Shown here: positions 1 through 7,905 of the stretch, one piece after another
Numbering within the stretch: the first letter of the stretch is position 1
Layout: each line of letters starts with the position of its first letter
NCBI GenBank assembly: GCA_020832405.1
Contig: JAFIET010000006.1
Span: 1 to 64,000, forward strand
From: Balneolales bacterium
Lineage (GTDB): Bacteria > Bacteroidota > Rhodothermia > Balneolales > Cyclonatronaceae
Direction: 5' to 3'
Length of the DNA: 64,000 bases
The notes under the pieces: generated by a model
Told to the model about the DNA's origin: nothing
What the model saw: the letters and a program-made list of their open reading frames with translations, nothing else
Databases searched by the model: none
Translations under genes and position numbers: made by a program

Positions 1-131
1 TTCTACCCATATAATTTCCCTCCGGGAAATGGGCGTCAGGAGCTGTTTCTGAGGCCAAATCCGGAATTAGGGTGCCATCGCCTGTTGTCGCGGATACAGG
101 TACCGGAAACGCGCTTCCCGTTAGGGAAGCT
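1..131 (+). repeat. Interspersed repeat unit A, copy 1
   Basis: First copy of an imperfect repeat of about 130 bp whose second copy begins 233 bases later, at 234. It opens with TTCTACCCAT, then a short palindrome (ATTTCCC-TCC-GGGAAAT) at about 13-29, and closes with a second hairpin (GCTTCCC-GTTA-GGGAAGC) at about 113-130. Both copies share the word AGGGTGCCATCGCC. It may extend left of the window. No coding function is supported. Confidence 0.8.
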
Positions 132-146
132 ACAGGGGTAGAAAAC

Positions 147-265
147 CGATTATTCAAACCTCCGCTTCCTTTACCCATGCCTGCATACACATTGCATACC
201 TACGGCATGCGGATTTGGGGGTGTTGGCAATATTTCTACCCATATAATTTCCCTCCGGGAAATGG
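147..265 (+). repeat. Left arm of an inverted repeat pair
   Basis: This stretch reappears in reverse complement at 2640-2764. Perfect shared words include the 18-mer at 147-164 (inverse 2747-2764) and the 20-mer at 194-213 (inverse 2698-2717), followed by the TTCTACCCAT/ATTTCCC hairpin core (inverse near 2645-2678). The two arms enclose the gene at 513-2213. Confidence 0.8.
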
Positions 266-366
266 GCGTCAGGAGCTGTTTCTGAGGCGAAATCCGGAAA
301 GAGGGTGCCATCGCCTTATTTTTTCGGATATGGTTACCGGAAACACGCTTCCCTGTAGGGGAGGGA
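234..366 (+). repeat. Interspersed repeat unit A, copy 2
   Basis: Second copy of the unit at 1-131. The first 60 or so bases are nearly identical; after that the copies diverge but keep the same word order up to the CGCTTCCC hairpin, which here is imperfect. It ends about 145 bases before the start codon of the secreted-protein gene at 513, so it may lie in that gene's promoter region. Confidence 0.8.
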
Positions 367-512
367 CATCGGCAAAATTTGATGTGACCGGCGGTAACAC
401 GCTGCTTGCCCCTAAAGAAGTAACAACGGCAAATTACGGGCAGAAAATTTTTTTGCCGGTTCACGGGGCTGTATTTTATGAGGATAGCTTTTAAACTCCT
501 TAACCGTTTCTG

Positions 513-2213
513 ATGCGCGTATTCCTTCTTTGTTTTTTGCTGCTGCTGTCGGGCAGCGCTCCGCTTTCGGCTGCTTCGGAGCCGCCGCTGTACAATTCAC
601 TGCGGCTGCTTTCGGTGCAGGCCCTTCCGGTAATTGATCCTTCCGGGCTTGACCTGCACAGCGATCCGAACTATCTGTGGACCGTTAGCGATGAGCCTAT
701 GGGCGAGATTTTCCGCATCACTACGAGCGGACAAATTGTGGAGGTGCTGCCGTATATGGGGGAGGATATGGAGGGCATCACCTACGACCCGCAGACCGAT
801 ACGCTCTGGATTCTCGAAGAGCGCGCCCGACTCATGAAACAGATCGACCGGCAGGGCAACATCCTGCAAACCCGCAGCCTGAATATTGGTCAGCCCAACG
901 AAAATGACGGTCCCGAAGGCATCGCCCTGAACCTGCTGAACCGGCACTTTTTCGTGGCCAACGAGAAAAATCCGCGGGTCATCATGGAGCTTAACCCGGA
1001 GCTGGACATCATCCGGACAACCTTCATCAGTTTTCCGGAACCCTTCACCATCACCGATATTTCCGGGCTGTTTCATGAGCCGCTGCGCAACGAACTCTGG
1101 GTACTCAGCGATGAAAGCCGCAAAATCGTGGTCACCGATACGGACCTGCAGCCGCTTTACCATTTCGACCTGGATATTCTTAAACCCGAGGGCATAGCCG
1201 TCGATTTCGCCGGTCGCCGGGTGTACGTGGTTTGCGATGCGCAAAACCGTCTGTACACCTACAAGCTCGAAAACCTGCTCACACCGGAGCCGCATGTGCT
1301 TGCCGGCGGCAGCTATGCCTTCGATTTCTGGTCGCCCGACGAGCCCGATTTTTCCTATCCCGCGCACATGGTTTTTCTGATGAGCGCCGAAGACGACCCC
1401 GGCCTTGGGGCGGTTTTCAACCGGCCCTACGTAGTGCCGGCAAACGACTACCATCCGGATGATGCGCAGACCATCGGCTTCCCTTACAACAACACCCGGC
1501 GGACCCGCATCAACGGGCTTGGGTCGCAGGGGGTCAGTTTTATCAATACCGCGCGGGGGCGCGATGTGGGTGCGGCCGTGCTTGCGCTCGATACGCGGGG
1601 CGTTTCTGCGGCGCAGCTTTCCTGGCTGGGCGGCACCATTGCTGCCAACAACCGCCGCTACGCCATCCGGCTTCAGTACCGCACGGGCAGCACCGATGAT
1701 TTTCAGGATTTCCTGCATCTTGATGAAGCCGTGGAATATGAACGGCAGTTCAGCGGACATACGCGTCAGTTTACGGAGCTGCCCCTGCCCGAAGCACTAT
1801 TGGGCCGCAGCTACGTGCAGCTCCGCTGGGTGTTTTACTACACGGGGCAGCAAACGGGCGGCGGCGGGCGCGATGAACTGCGCCTCGATAACATCCTCGT
1901 GGAGCCACTCACCTTCAGCTCGGCTGAACGCACCCCCGAACGGCCCGCCTTTGCGGAACTCCATCCCAACTATCCGAATCCCTTTAACCCCGAAACGACC
2001 ATCGCCTTCACGCTGCGGGAACAGGCGGAAATCCGCCTTGAAGTTTTTGACGCCCTGGGCCGCCGCGTGCAGCTCATCGCCGAAGGCAGCTACGCAGCCG
2101 GAACCCATCATTTCCGCTTCGCCGCCTCAGAGCTCCCAAGCGGGATTTACCTCACCCGCCTAAGTACAGAAAACAGCAAGACCCAAACCCGCAGTATGCT
2201 GCTGGTTAAATGA
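513..2213 (+). CDS. Secreted SdiA-regulated-like beta-propeller protein with T9SS sorting domain
   Basis: 566 residues. Residues 1-22 form a Sec signal peptide. Residues about 25-255 read as a beta-propeller of the SdiA-regulated (YjiK-like) type, with repeated strands around phrases such as LWTVSDE, DMEGITYDP, GPEGIAL and PEGIAVDFAGRRVYVV. A middle region (about 265-465) looks like a beta-sandwich. The last 88 residues are a type IX secretion/cell-surface sorting domain, with NYPNPFNP at 486-493 and the usual FDALGRRV and LPSGIYL segments. This predicts export across both membranes. Ligand and activity are unknown; related propellers often bind or hydrolyse phosphate esters, but no catalytic residue can be named. 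It is monocistronic and sits between repeat arrays. Confidence 0.8.
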   Translation: MRVFLLCFLLLLSGSAPLSAASEPPLYNSLRLLSVQALPVIDPSGLDLHSDPNYLWTVSDEPMGEIFRITTSGQIVEVLPYMGEDMEGITYDPQTDTLWILEERARLMKQIDRQGNILQTRSLNIGQPNENDGPEGIALNLLNRHFFVANEKNPRVIMELNPELDIIRTTFISFPEPFTITDISGLFHEPLRNELWVLSDESRKIVVTDTDLQPLYHFDLDILKPEGIAVDFAGRRVYVVCDAQNRLYTYKLENLLTPEPHVLAGGSYAFDFWSPDEPDFSYPAHMVFLMSAEDDPGLGAVFNRPYVVPANDYHPDDAQTIGFPYNNTRRTRINGLGSQGVSFINTARGRDVGAAVLALDTRGVSAAQLSWLGGTIAANNRRYAIRLQYRTGSTDDFQDFLHLDEAVEYERQFSGHTRQFTELPLPEALLGRSYVQLRWVFYYTGQQTGGGGRDELRLDNILVEPLTFSSAERTPERPAFAELHPNYPNPFNPETTIAFTLREQAEIRLEVFDALGRRVQLIAEGSYAAGTHHFRFAASELPSGIYLTRLSTENSKTQTRSMLLVK

Positions 2214-2219
2214 GCGGGA

Positions 2220-2330
2220 AGACGAAAGACCGGGGACCGGGGAGGGCAGACGGCGGACGGCAGACCGCAGACCGCAGGCCGGGGACCGCAGCTAAAAGCT
2301 AACAGCTAAAAGCTAAAAGCAAAAAGCCCC
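2220..2330 (+). repeat. Tandem GACCG-type and GCTAAAAGCTAACA-type microsatellite, copy 1
   Basis: Short degenerate tandem units of 7-9 bases (GACCGGG, GGCAGAC, GACCGCAG) run to about 2290. They are followed by alternating AGCTAAA/AGCTAACA units and then a C run. The same two-part satellite recurs at 2905-2996, each time directly before repeat unit B. No coding potential is visible. Confidence 0.75.
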
Positions 2331-2335
2331 CCCCG

Positions 2336-2500
2336 TGTCATCCCGAACGCTTCTCATTTGGGAAAGATGCGACCGAAGCCACGGCGGCGGCCCCGCGCGG
2401 TACAGGTTTGGCTGACTCCGGCGGCCGCGCCTCGCAGCTACGCTGCGTTGTTTGGAATTGGGGGCGCGGTTTTTTTTCTACCCATGTTGCTTCCCTGCCG
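2336..2500 (+). repeat. Interspersed repeat unit B, copy 1
   Basis: A GC-rich unit of about 165 bp beginning TGTCATCCCGAACGCTTC and ending in a T run, TTCTACCCAT and a GCTTCCC-TGCC-GGGAAGC hairpin. By eye it is about 90% identical to the copy at 3000-3158. Its tail shares the TTCTACCCAT core with unit A, so A and B are parts of one composite family. Confidence 0.8.
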
Positions 2501-2639
2501 GGAAGCCTGATGTGCAGGCTGGTTTTGTTAAATTTGAACAGCTTTTTGCTTCAACAGGCCTCGAAAAGGTTTTGGGGTATCCGTACCGGGTAGCCGGAAG
2601 CTCCCTTTAAACGGGATATTATTGACCGCAAATCAGCTT

Positions 2640-2764
2640 CCACTCCCCATTTCCCGGAGGGAAATCATATGGGTAGAAAACCGCCGCTACCCCGAAGTCC
2701 GCATGCCGTAGGTATGCCATGTGCCTGCGGGAATGGGTAATGGAATCGGAGGTTTGAATAATCG
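2640..2764 (-). repeat. Right arm of the inverted repeat pair
   Basis: Reverse complement of 147-265, with perfect 18- and 20-base shared words and the same hairpin core (here ATTTCCC-GGA-GGGAAAT). With the left arm it flanks the secreted-protein gene. No inverted terminal ends or target-site duplication could be confirmed by eye. Confidence 0.78.
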
Positions 2765-2785
2765 TTTTGAGGGGTTTATCTATTT

Positions 2786-2895
2786 TGCTTGTTTGGCTGG
2801 CTCCGCCGATCACGCAACGCAGCTGCACTGCGCTGTGTGAAATGGGGGGGCGCGGGGTTTTATTTCTACCCATATTGCTTCCCTAACGGAAAGCT
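2786..2895 (+). repeat. Partial repeat unit B, copy 3
   Basis: A 5'-truncated copy of unit B. It matches from the TTTGGCTGGCTCCG word through the GCAGCTGCACTGCG segment, G run and T run to TTCTACCCAT and a GCTTCCC-containing hairpin (GCTTCCC-TAAC-GGAAAGC). It is less GC-rich at its left end than copies 1 and 2. Confidence 0.7.
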
Positions 2896-2904
2896 GAAGC
2901 AGCC

Positions 2905-2996
2905 GTTCGCAGACCGCAGGCCGGTGACCGCAGACCGAGGACCGCAGACCGAGGACCGCAGCCAAAAGCTAACAGCCAAAAGCTAAAAGCCCCCTC
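2905..2996 (+). repeat. Tandem GACCG-type and GCTAAAAGCTAACA-type microsatellite, copy 2
   Basis: Second copy of the two-part satellite at 2220-2330. GACCGCAG/GACCGAG units repeat about six times and are followed by AGCCAAA/AGCTAACA/AGCTAAA units, then a C-rich link into repeat unit B at 3000. Confidence 0.75.
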
Positions 2997-2999
2997 CCA

Positions 3000-3195
3000 T
3001 GTCATCCCGAACGCTTCTCATTTGGGAAAGCGACGACCGAAGCCCCGGCGGCGGCCCCGCGCGGTACAGGTTTGGCTGACTCCGGCGGCCGCGCATCGCA
3101 GCTGCGCTGCGCTGTGTAGAATGGGGGGCGCGGTATTTTTTCTACCCATGTTGCTTCTACTCCCCATTTCCCGGAGGGAATTTATTTGGGTTAGG
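3000..3195 (+). repeat. Interspersed repeat unit B, copy 2, with trailing unit A hairpin
   Basis: Matches unit B copy 1 from TGTCATCCCGAACGCTTC to TTCTACCCATGTTGCTTC. It then runs into a fragment resembling the inverted A hairpin (CCCATTTCCCGGAGGGAA) that ends just before the stop codon of the DUF1810 gene. The unexplained interval 2214-3211 is thus almost fully made of repeats. Confidence 0.78.
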
Positions 3196-3211
3196 GGAAG
3201 CTGAGGATCGG

Positions 3212-3646
3212 TCAGTTTCGCTGATTCAGCAGCTGTAGCGTTTTTTTATCCGGGCTGCCAGTGAAGTATTGATGGATTACGTCCGTAAATAAGGTGTCGC
3301 CTGAATCATCAGCGACCGAAAACAGGGTCATACAGGATTTGAGCTTCAGGTCATCAGGGCTACCGAAAATATTCCGCGCATTTTTCTCGTCGAGATCCAG
3401 AAGTGCAGCGGTAATTTCTCTGAGTCTGAATCCCAAAACGGGATGGCTAAGGTAGGCTCGTGCCTCTTCCACTGACTGAATGGCGTAAAATTGCGATGTT
3501 GTACTGAACCCAAGTCCGCGAAATTGCGGAAAAATAAACCACATCCAATGGGTGCGCTTTTTTCCTGATCTGATTTCAGTTAATGCTTCGCCGTAGGTGT
3601 GCTGCTGCGCATCAATAAATTTCTGAAGGTGGGTGTCAGTAGTCAT
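3212..3646 (-). CDS. DUF1810 family protein
   Basis: 144 residues, the usual length for this small family. Recognised by the N-terminal block LQKFIDAQ...Y, the central THWMWFIFPQFRGLG segment, and the YLSHPVLGFRL and FGSPDDLKLKSCMTLF blocks. The family is widespread in bacteria and has no established biochemical role; some databases carry an unsupported calpastatin label. Predicted cytosolic, with no signal peptide or membrane segment. It is a single gene whose 3' end abuts the repeat field; no partner can be inferred from neighbours. Confidence 0.85.
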   Translation of the reverse strand: MTTDTHLQKFIDAQQHTYGEALTEIRSGKKRTHWMWFIFPQFRGLGFSTTSQFYAIQSVEEARAYLSHPVLGFRLREITAALLDLDEKNARNIFGSPDDLKLKSCMTLFSVADDSGDTLFTDVIHQYFTGSPDKKTLQLLNQRN

Positions 3647-3903
3647 CTTTTTGATTTGCTGATGTCTGTGGTAAATTTTGGCAGATCGGGCTGTAGCGGT
3701 GTGTGAAAAAAAGCCGGTTTCCGGAGGCGGGATTAATTTACACCCGGGAGCGCCCTACAAAAAAGCACGGGCTTCTCCGCTGGTTTGGGATATCAGGAGC
3801 AGCACGAAAGACAGTGATGGGCACGGAGTTTCTCCCAAATAAAAAAGCTTCGGGTTGCCAAAGGAGCAGGGTTCAGGGCACGGATTTACAGCTTGCTTTT
3901 CGG
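3647..3903. other. Intergenic stretch between DUF1810 gene and ABC gene
   Basis: 257 bases between two minus-strand genes. It should hold the promoter of the DUF1810 gene and the 3' end of the ABC unit, but no clear terminator, promoter or repeat is visible. An open frame on the plus strand that continues across the ABC gene is a shadow. Confidence 0.4.
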
Positions 3904-4566
3904 TTAGGCGGTTTCGCCCAGGGGGAACTGCAGCACCTGATCGCAGAGCTGTTCTACGATTTCGGGCAGGTGGGAGGAGATGATGATGGTGTCGCCGTGG
4001 TTTTTTTTGCGGGTGTTGAGGTAATCGGTGAGGGCGGTGCGGGTGGCTACATCGAGGGCGCGGAAGGGTTCGTCGAGCAGGATGAGGGGCGGCTCGGTGA
4101 TGAGGGCGGCGGCGAGCAGGGTTTTCTGCATCATGCCGCTTGAGTAGGTGCCGATCAGGGTTTTGCGGCGCTCGTCGAGGGAGAGCAGCTCGAGCAGGGC
4201 GGAGATTTTTTTCGGGCTTTCGGCATCATCCCACAAACCGCGGGCGCGGAGGATGACTTCGAGCAGTTCGTCGGTGTTGGCAAACTGCGGCAGCTCGCTG
4301 CTGTCGAAGGCAAAGCCGGTGCTCGCGAGGTAGCGGTGCGGCTGCTGATGGATATCCACATCACCCCAAAAAATTTGCCCCGAAGTGGGGTAGGCCGCCG
4401 TGGTGAGCATGCGGAGCAGGGTCGTTTTCCCGGAGCCGTTGGGCCCGCTGAGTCCGGTCGCGGTTCCCCGCGGAAAGCTGTAGCTGAAATCCTGAATGAT
4501 GTAGCGGGCCTGACCGTAGCGTTTGCTCAGGTTCACGGCTTTGAGGGTTTGTTGGGAATCAGGCAT
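3904..4566 (-). CDS. ABC transporter ATP-binding protein
   Basis: 220 residues from the ATG at 4566, which overlaps the stop of the upstream membrane-protein gene by 8 bases; a longer in-frame start at 4635 would overlap more and adds no conserved sequence. Walker A is GPNGSGKT (41-48), the signature is YSSGMMQK (141-148) and Walker B is LILLDEP (161-167), followed by a switch His in IIISSHLPE. It is the nucleotide-binding subunit of an ABC exporter or membrane-remodelling complex, paired by overlap with the predicted integral membrane protein upstream. The non-canonical signature (YSSGM instead of LSGGQ) resembles ABC-2-type ATPases of CcmA/NatA style. The substrate cannot be inferred. Confidence 0.85.
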   Translation of the reverse strand: MPDSQQTLKAVNLSKRYGQARYIIQDFSYSFPRGTATGLSGPNGSGKTTLLRMLTTAAYPTSGQIFWGDVDIHQQPHRYLASTGFAFDSSELPQFANTDELLEVILRARGLWDDAESPKKISALLELLSLDERRKTLIGTYSSGMMQKTLLAAALITEPPLILLDEPFRALDVATRTALTDYLNTRKKNHGDTIIISSHLPEIVEQLCDQVLQFPLGETA

Positions 4567-5839
4567 AGAGGGATTTGAGTCGGAATTCGTGGAGCAGGGT
4601 GAAGAGCAGGGCCGCAGCGAGTGAAATACCGGCATCGATGGCGGCCCATTGCAGGATGAAGCCGGTATCGACCCGCGCGCTCAGCAGGGAGACGGCCCAG
4701 AGGCTCACGAGCAGCAGCGGCAGCCAGCGCAGGTTCACAAAGAAACGGACCAGAATCCAGTCGGTGGGGGCGAGCAGGCGGTACTGAAACAGCAGCGGGG
4801 CGAAGGGGCGGGTGATGAGCATGTAGCTCATCAGCGATTTCCCGAGGATGATGAAGCTCAGCAGGGTTGCAATTGCGGCATCGCTGAGGCCGGCGTAGAA
4901 GGCGGTCCAGAGGATGAGGTGCATCACAACCATGATGCGGCCGAGCGGCTGCCGGCGGTCGAGCTGCAGCAGGGAGAACCACACGGCGGGCTTCCAGCGG
5001 CGGGGCACCCAGTACAGGGCTTCGTGCCGGAGCGGCTCGCGGCCTTCCTGCACGGCTTTGGGGTTCAGGAATAGCTCGGCGTAGAAGGCGTTGGTGTGGT
5101 AAAAAAAGCGGTCGAAGACCGGCCTGATCTGCGCGATGCGCAGCAGTCCGTAGCCGAGCAGCAGCGCGCCCGGCAGGATTTCAGCCAGCGGGTTTTGGGT
5201 GAAGGCTCCGAGCCACGCCCCGGCAACCACCAGCAGCATGCCGCCCGCGGAAACCGAAACCGTTGTTACGATTGAAGGGAAACTGCCCGGCGGCATGGAG
5301 GGCGATTGCCCGATCTGCCGGAGGCCGCCCAGCAGGCCCGTGCCGCGTTTGCCTTCCTGCCATTCCTGACTCACGGAGCCGATGGTGCTGTAGCGGACCG
5401 CCGCAACGGTGCCGATGCCGGCCATCAGCGCCCATCCTGCCAAAAAGACGGTCGCTTTTTCGCTGAGGTTTTGGGCGGGGGCCTGCGGGTCAAAGAATGC
5501 GAGCAGCAGCAGCATGGCGGTGAACAGGCCAAAGAGCGGGAACAGGGCAGCGGCGGCATAGCGGAAGAGTCCGGCGGCCGGCAGGTTCATGGCCTGAAGC
5601 AGATAGCGTTTTTTGTCGGGAAAGCGCAGGTGCGGGATGATGAAGGCAAAAAAGCCGCAAAACACGAAGTTGAGGTAGCGGATCATCACCATGCGCTCCC
5701 CGGCGGAGGCGGCATCCTGTGCGAGGCTGCCCATCAGGAAGAGCAGCACGCCGGCGGTGAGGCCGAAGGAAATGCGCGCCGTGCGGTCGGGGTTGGTGCG
5801 CAGAAAGCGGAAAACGGATGGAGATGAGGAGGAGGTCAC
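4559..5839 (-). CDS. Integral membrane protein, probable ABC permease subunit
   Basis: 426 residues with roughly ten hydrophobic segments, for example about 25-40, 52-68, 90-115, 130-150, 205-235 and several after 290. No specific family is recognised. Translational overlap with the downstream ABC ATPase (8 bases) and with the upstream pdxB-like gene (4 bases) argues for one operon and for this protein being the transmembrane partner of that ATPase. The architecture without a large periplasmic domain fits ABC-2-type permeases. Substrate unknown. Confidence 0.6.
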   Translation of the reverse strand: MTSSSSPSVFRFLRTNPDRTARISFGLTAGVLLFLMGSLAQDAASAGERMVMIRYLNFVFCGFFAFIIPHLRFPDKKRYLLQAMNLPAAGLFRYAAAALFPLFGLFTAMLLLLAFFDPQAPAQNLSEKATVFLAGWALMAGIGTVAAVRYSTIGSVSQEWQEGKRGTGLLGGLRQIGQSPSMPPGSFPSIVTTVSVSAGGMLLVVAGAWLGAFTQNPLAEILPGALLLGYGLLRIAQIRPVFDRFFYHTNAFYAELFLNPKAVQEGREPLRHEALYWVPRRWKPAVWFSLLQLDRRQPLGRIMVVMHLILWTAFYAGLSDAAIATLLSFIILGKSLMSYMLITRPFAPLLFQYRLLAPTDWILVRFFVNLRWLPLLLVSLWAVSLLSARVDTGFILQWAAIDAGISLAAALLFTLLHEFRLKSLYA

Positions 5840-6939
5840 GGGAGGAGGGTAAATCCGAGGGCTTTGGCCGTTTGATGTTCGTGTTCGGGCAGCCCGCTGA
5901 GGGCAATGTACGCAAAGCCGCAGCGATCTGCCGCTTCGTTGCGCAGGGCTGAAAAAGAGGATGGATTTGTCCGCAGGCTTTGGTCGAGCCGGAAGGCCGG
6001 GTGCAGGCGGCGGAGCGCATCAGCAAGTCCGGCTTCGGCGCGGACAGGCTCCGGAATGTCGAATGCGGGCGGACTGCTGTTGAAGCGGAAACCGAGGAAG
6101 CCGGAGAGGGATTCGCAGATAATCCGGCTTGCGTTGTACTTGGCCTGCTGACTGTAGCCGGCAATGTGGGGTGTTGCCAGCGCCGCGGCTTCGAGGCTTT
6201 GGGGGGAAAGCGTAGGCTCGTTTTCCCAGACGTCGAGGACGAGGGTTTCCAGGCTGCCGGTTTGGAGGGCGCTCAGGGCTGCGGCTTCATCGAGCACGCC
6301 GCCTCTTGCAGCATTGATGAGCAGCCGGAGCGGTTTTGTGCGGTTCAGGAATAAACCCGGACCGGCAAGGTGACGGGTCGGGTGCGGTCCGCCGGATGTT
6401 AGGGGCACGTGCAGGGTTATGAAGTCGGCATCCCGGAGTTCTTCGAAAGCGGCACTCGCGAAAGCCGGTTCCCGCTCCGATTTGGGCGGGTCGTAGCAGA
6501 TGCACGCTATGCCCAGCTGCCGCAAAATGGCGGCGGACTGTGAGCCGGTTTCCCCGTACCCGATGATGCCGGCTTTGAGTCCGGCGAGGGCGTCGGAAGC
6601 GGTCCCGAACCGGCTCACAACTGCGGTTGCGACGTACTCGGCAACCGAGCGGGCGTTGCAGCCGGGGGCGTGAAAAAAACGGATGCCGTTGCGTCTGAGC
6701 CAGTCCGCATCTACATGATCAAAACCGGCGGTTGCCGTTGCCACGGCTTTGAGGCGTTCGGGAAAGGCGGGGAAGCTCAGCCGGTCGATGCGCGTAACGG
6801 TCCTGATGAGCAGGGCATCGGCAAGGGGCAGCTGTTCGCGCAGGGAGGCATCATCCCAAAAAGAAAGCACCTGAACCTCCGGAAACGGAAGCAGGTGCTT
6901 TAGCCAGGGGATTTGGTTTTCACAAAGCAGCGTAATCAA
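5836..6939 (-). CDS. pdxB: Erythronate-4-phosphate dehydrogenase (PdxB-like)
   Basis: 367 residues. D-isomer-specific 2-hydroxyacid dehydrogenase fold: an N-terminal catalytic half, the NAD-binding segment GIIGYGETGSQSA near 124-136, the LINAARGGVLDEAAAL block, DVWENEP, and the catalytic His in ATPHIAGYS. The order and the C-terminal extension (to about residue 365) fit PdxB, which oxidises 4-phosphoerythronate in the DXP-dependent vitamin B6 pathway. Phosphoglycerate dehydrogenases are related, but lack this C-terminal shape and start motif (LCENQIPW). It is first in a three-gene overlapping unit with the ABC-type membrane pair, an association with no obvious functional logic. Confidence 0.85.
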   Translation of the reverse strand: MITLLCENQIPWLKHLLPFPEVQVLSFWDDASLREQLPLADALLIRTVTRIDRLSFPAFPERLKAVATATAGFDHVDADWLRRNGIRFFHAPGCNARSVAEYVATAVVSRFGTASDALAGLKAGIIGYGETGSQSAAILRQLGIACICYDPPKSEREPAFASAAFEELRDADFITLHVPLTSGGPHPTRHLAGPGLFLNRTKPLRLLINAARGGVLDEAAALSALQTGSLETLVLDVWENEPTLSPQSLEAAALATPHIAGYSQQAKYNASRIICESLSGFLGFRFNSSPPAFDIPEPVRAEAGLADALRRLHPAFRLDQSLRTNPSSFSALRNEAADRCGFAYIALSGLPEHEHQTAKALGFTLLP

Positions 6940-6984
6940 GGGTGCGCGGTCTGAAGGCGGGATGTGTTTTGGGAATGATCCCGC

Positions 6985-7593
6985 TCAGAAAATGCGGACT
7001 TCATGACGGCGGCGGGAGAGCGGTTTGTCCAGAATTTCTTTCAGGATGATGGCCATTTGGTTGGAGTCCTGATCCTTGAGCAGTTTCACGGCGCCGGTAG
7101 TGTGGCGGCTGCCGGTACCAGCGGTATGGTTGTACACATCGTACGCAACATCAGTTTTCTGGAAAATCGGATTGTCGCCGGCTTCCTCGAGTTCGCGCAA
7201 GCCGGGTTCGGCTCGCCGGTTGCTGCTGCGGCTGCTGCTCATGCCAGCGTGAGCCATAAAGGGATTGTCGGAGGGTTTGGGCTGCGGACTGAAAACCGGT
7301 TGCGGCTCGGGCCGCCGGTATTCGGCTTCTTCGCGGGCGCGTCTTTCTTCGGCGGTTTCCACCGGCTCGGGGGAGAAAATCGATTCGAGCTCTTTCATCG
7401 CATCTTCCCAGCTCTGCGGTTCGCGGCGCTCTTCCTGCTGGCGGGCAGTGCGCGGGTTGTCAAACCTCGGATCCTGCTCCTGTTCCATCTGCTGCTGCTG
7501 ACGGCGGCGCTTCAATTCTTGCTGCTTCTTTTTATCACCAAGCAGCCACTGAAAGAAAGAATAAATGATGAACAGGATGATGAGAAATTCCAT
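6985..7593 (-). CDS. Small membrane-anchored hypothetical protein
   Basis: 202 residues. Residues 1-18 are one hydrophobic helix followed at once by a Lys/Gln/Arg-rich coiled coil (KKKQQELKRRRQQQQ). A low-complexity acidic/proline linker leads to a conserved-looking C-terminal block (AIILKEILDKPLSRR) at about 180-197. This layout, with one membrane anchor, a disordered spacer and a short C-terminal motif ending in ILDKPLSRR, looks like a conserved uncharacterised protein of the FCB group. Function not recognised. It lies just upstream of pdxB with a 45-base gap, so it may be co-transcribed. Confidence 0.65.
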   Translation of the reverse strand: MEFLIILFIIYSFFQWLLGDKKKQQELKRRRQQQQMEQEQDPRFDNPRTARQQEERREPQSWEDAMKELESIFSPEPVETAEERRAREEAEYRRPEPQPVFSPQPKPSDNPFMAHAGMSSSRSSNRRAEPGLRELEEAGDNPIFQKTDVAYDVYNHTAGTGSRHTTGAVKLLKDQDSNQMAIILKEILDKPLSRRRHEVRIF

Positions 7594-7905
7594 GGAGATA
7601 AACCTAAGGGTTCCGGTATGAGGTTTTATTTAAACTGAAACAAGCACAACGCAGCAACCGGCGCTGTGGTTTCAGAAGTTAAGGAATTAAGCCGGTATTC
7701 GCAGGAGAAAAGCCGGCATTGATAAATAAGAAAGCCGACCAAAGCAGCGAAGGCCGAACTAAGCTTCAGCTTTGCCAAAAAAGCTTTATTTTAGCTGTTT
7801 GGTTTTCTTAATTAGTAAAGAAAATCGTGCAGTCCGTCAGAAACGACGGTCAGTCTTTTTTAATATCCGGGCAAAAATAATCATTCGACTTATAGAACTT
7901 CTTTC
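7594..7905. other. Divergent intergenic region upstream of deoA
   Basis: 312 bases between divergent genes, AT-rich toward the right. It holds an imperfect hairpin with CCAAAAAAGCT and AGCTGTTTGG arms (about 7778-7805) and the CCGTC/GACGG hairpin followed by a T run described separately. It must carry the promoters for both flanking genes, but no -35/-10 pair stands out. Confidence 0.45.
7834..7862 (+). terminator. Possible attenuator in the deoA leader
   Basis: Stem CCGTC-AGAAAC-GACGG at 7834-7849, then TCAGTC and a run of six or more T. It ends about 45 bases before the phosphorylase start codon. Since no plus-strand gene lies upstream, it would act on the leader of that gene. The 5-bp stem is short, so this is tentative. 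Confidence 0.35.

Noticed and set aside
72-494. 140-codon plus-strand open frame and its minus-strand partner in the left repeat field
   Set aside because: The frame runs through two copies of repeat unit A, has no recognisable domain, and its second half repeats the first; this is the expected by-product of a repeat without stop codons.
2619-2986. Short frames inside the repeats (2619-2873 minus, 2789-2986 plus, 3022-3204 plus)
   Set aside because: All are built from repeat units or GACCG satellites; products such as DRGPQTEDR strings are low complexity and not conserved-looking.
3703-4143. Plus-strand open frame of 146 codons
   Set aside because: It runs antisense to the ABC ATPase, whose Walker and signature motifs are clear on the other strand.
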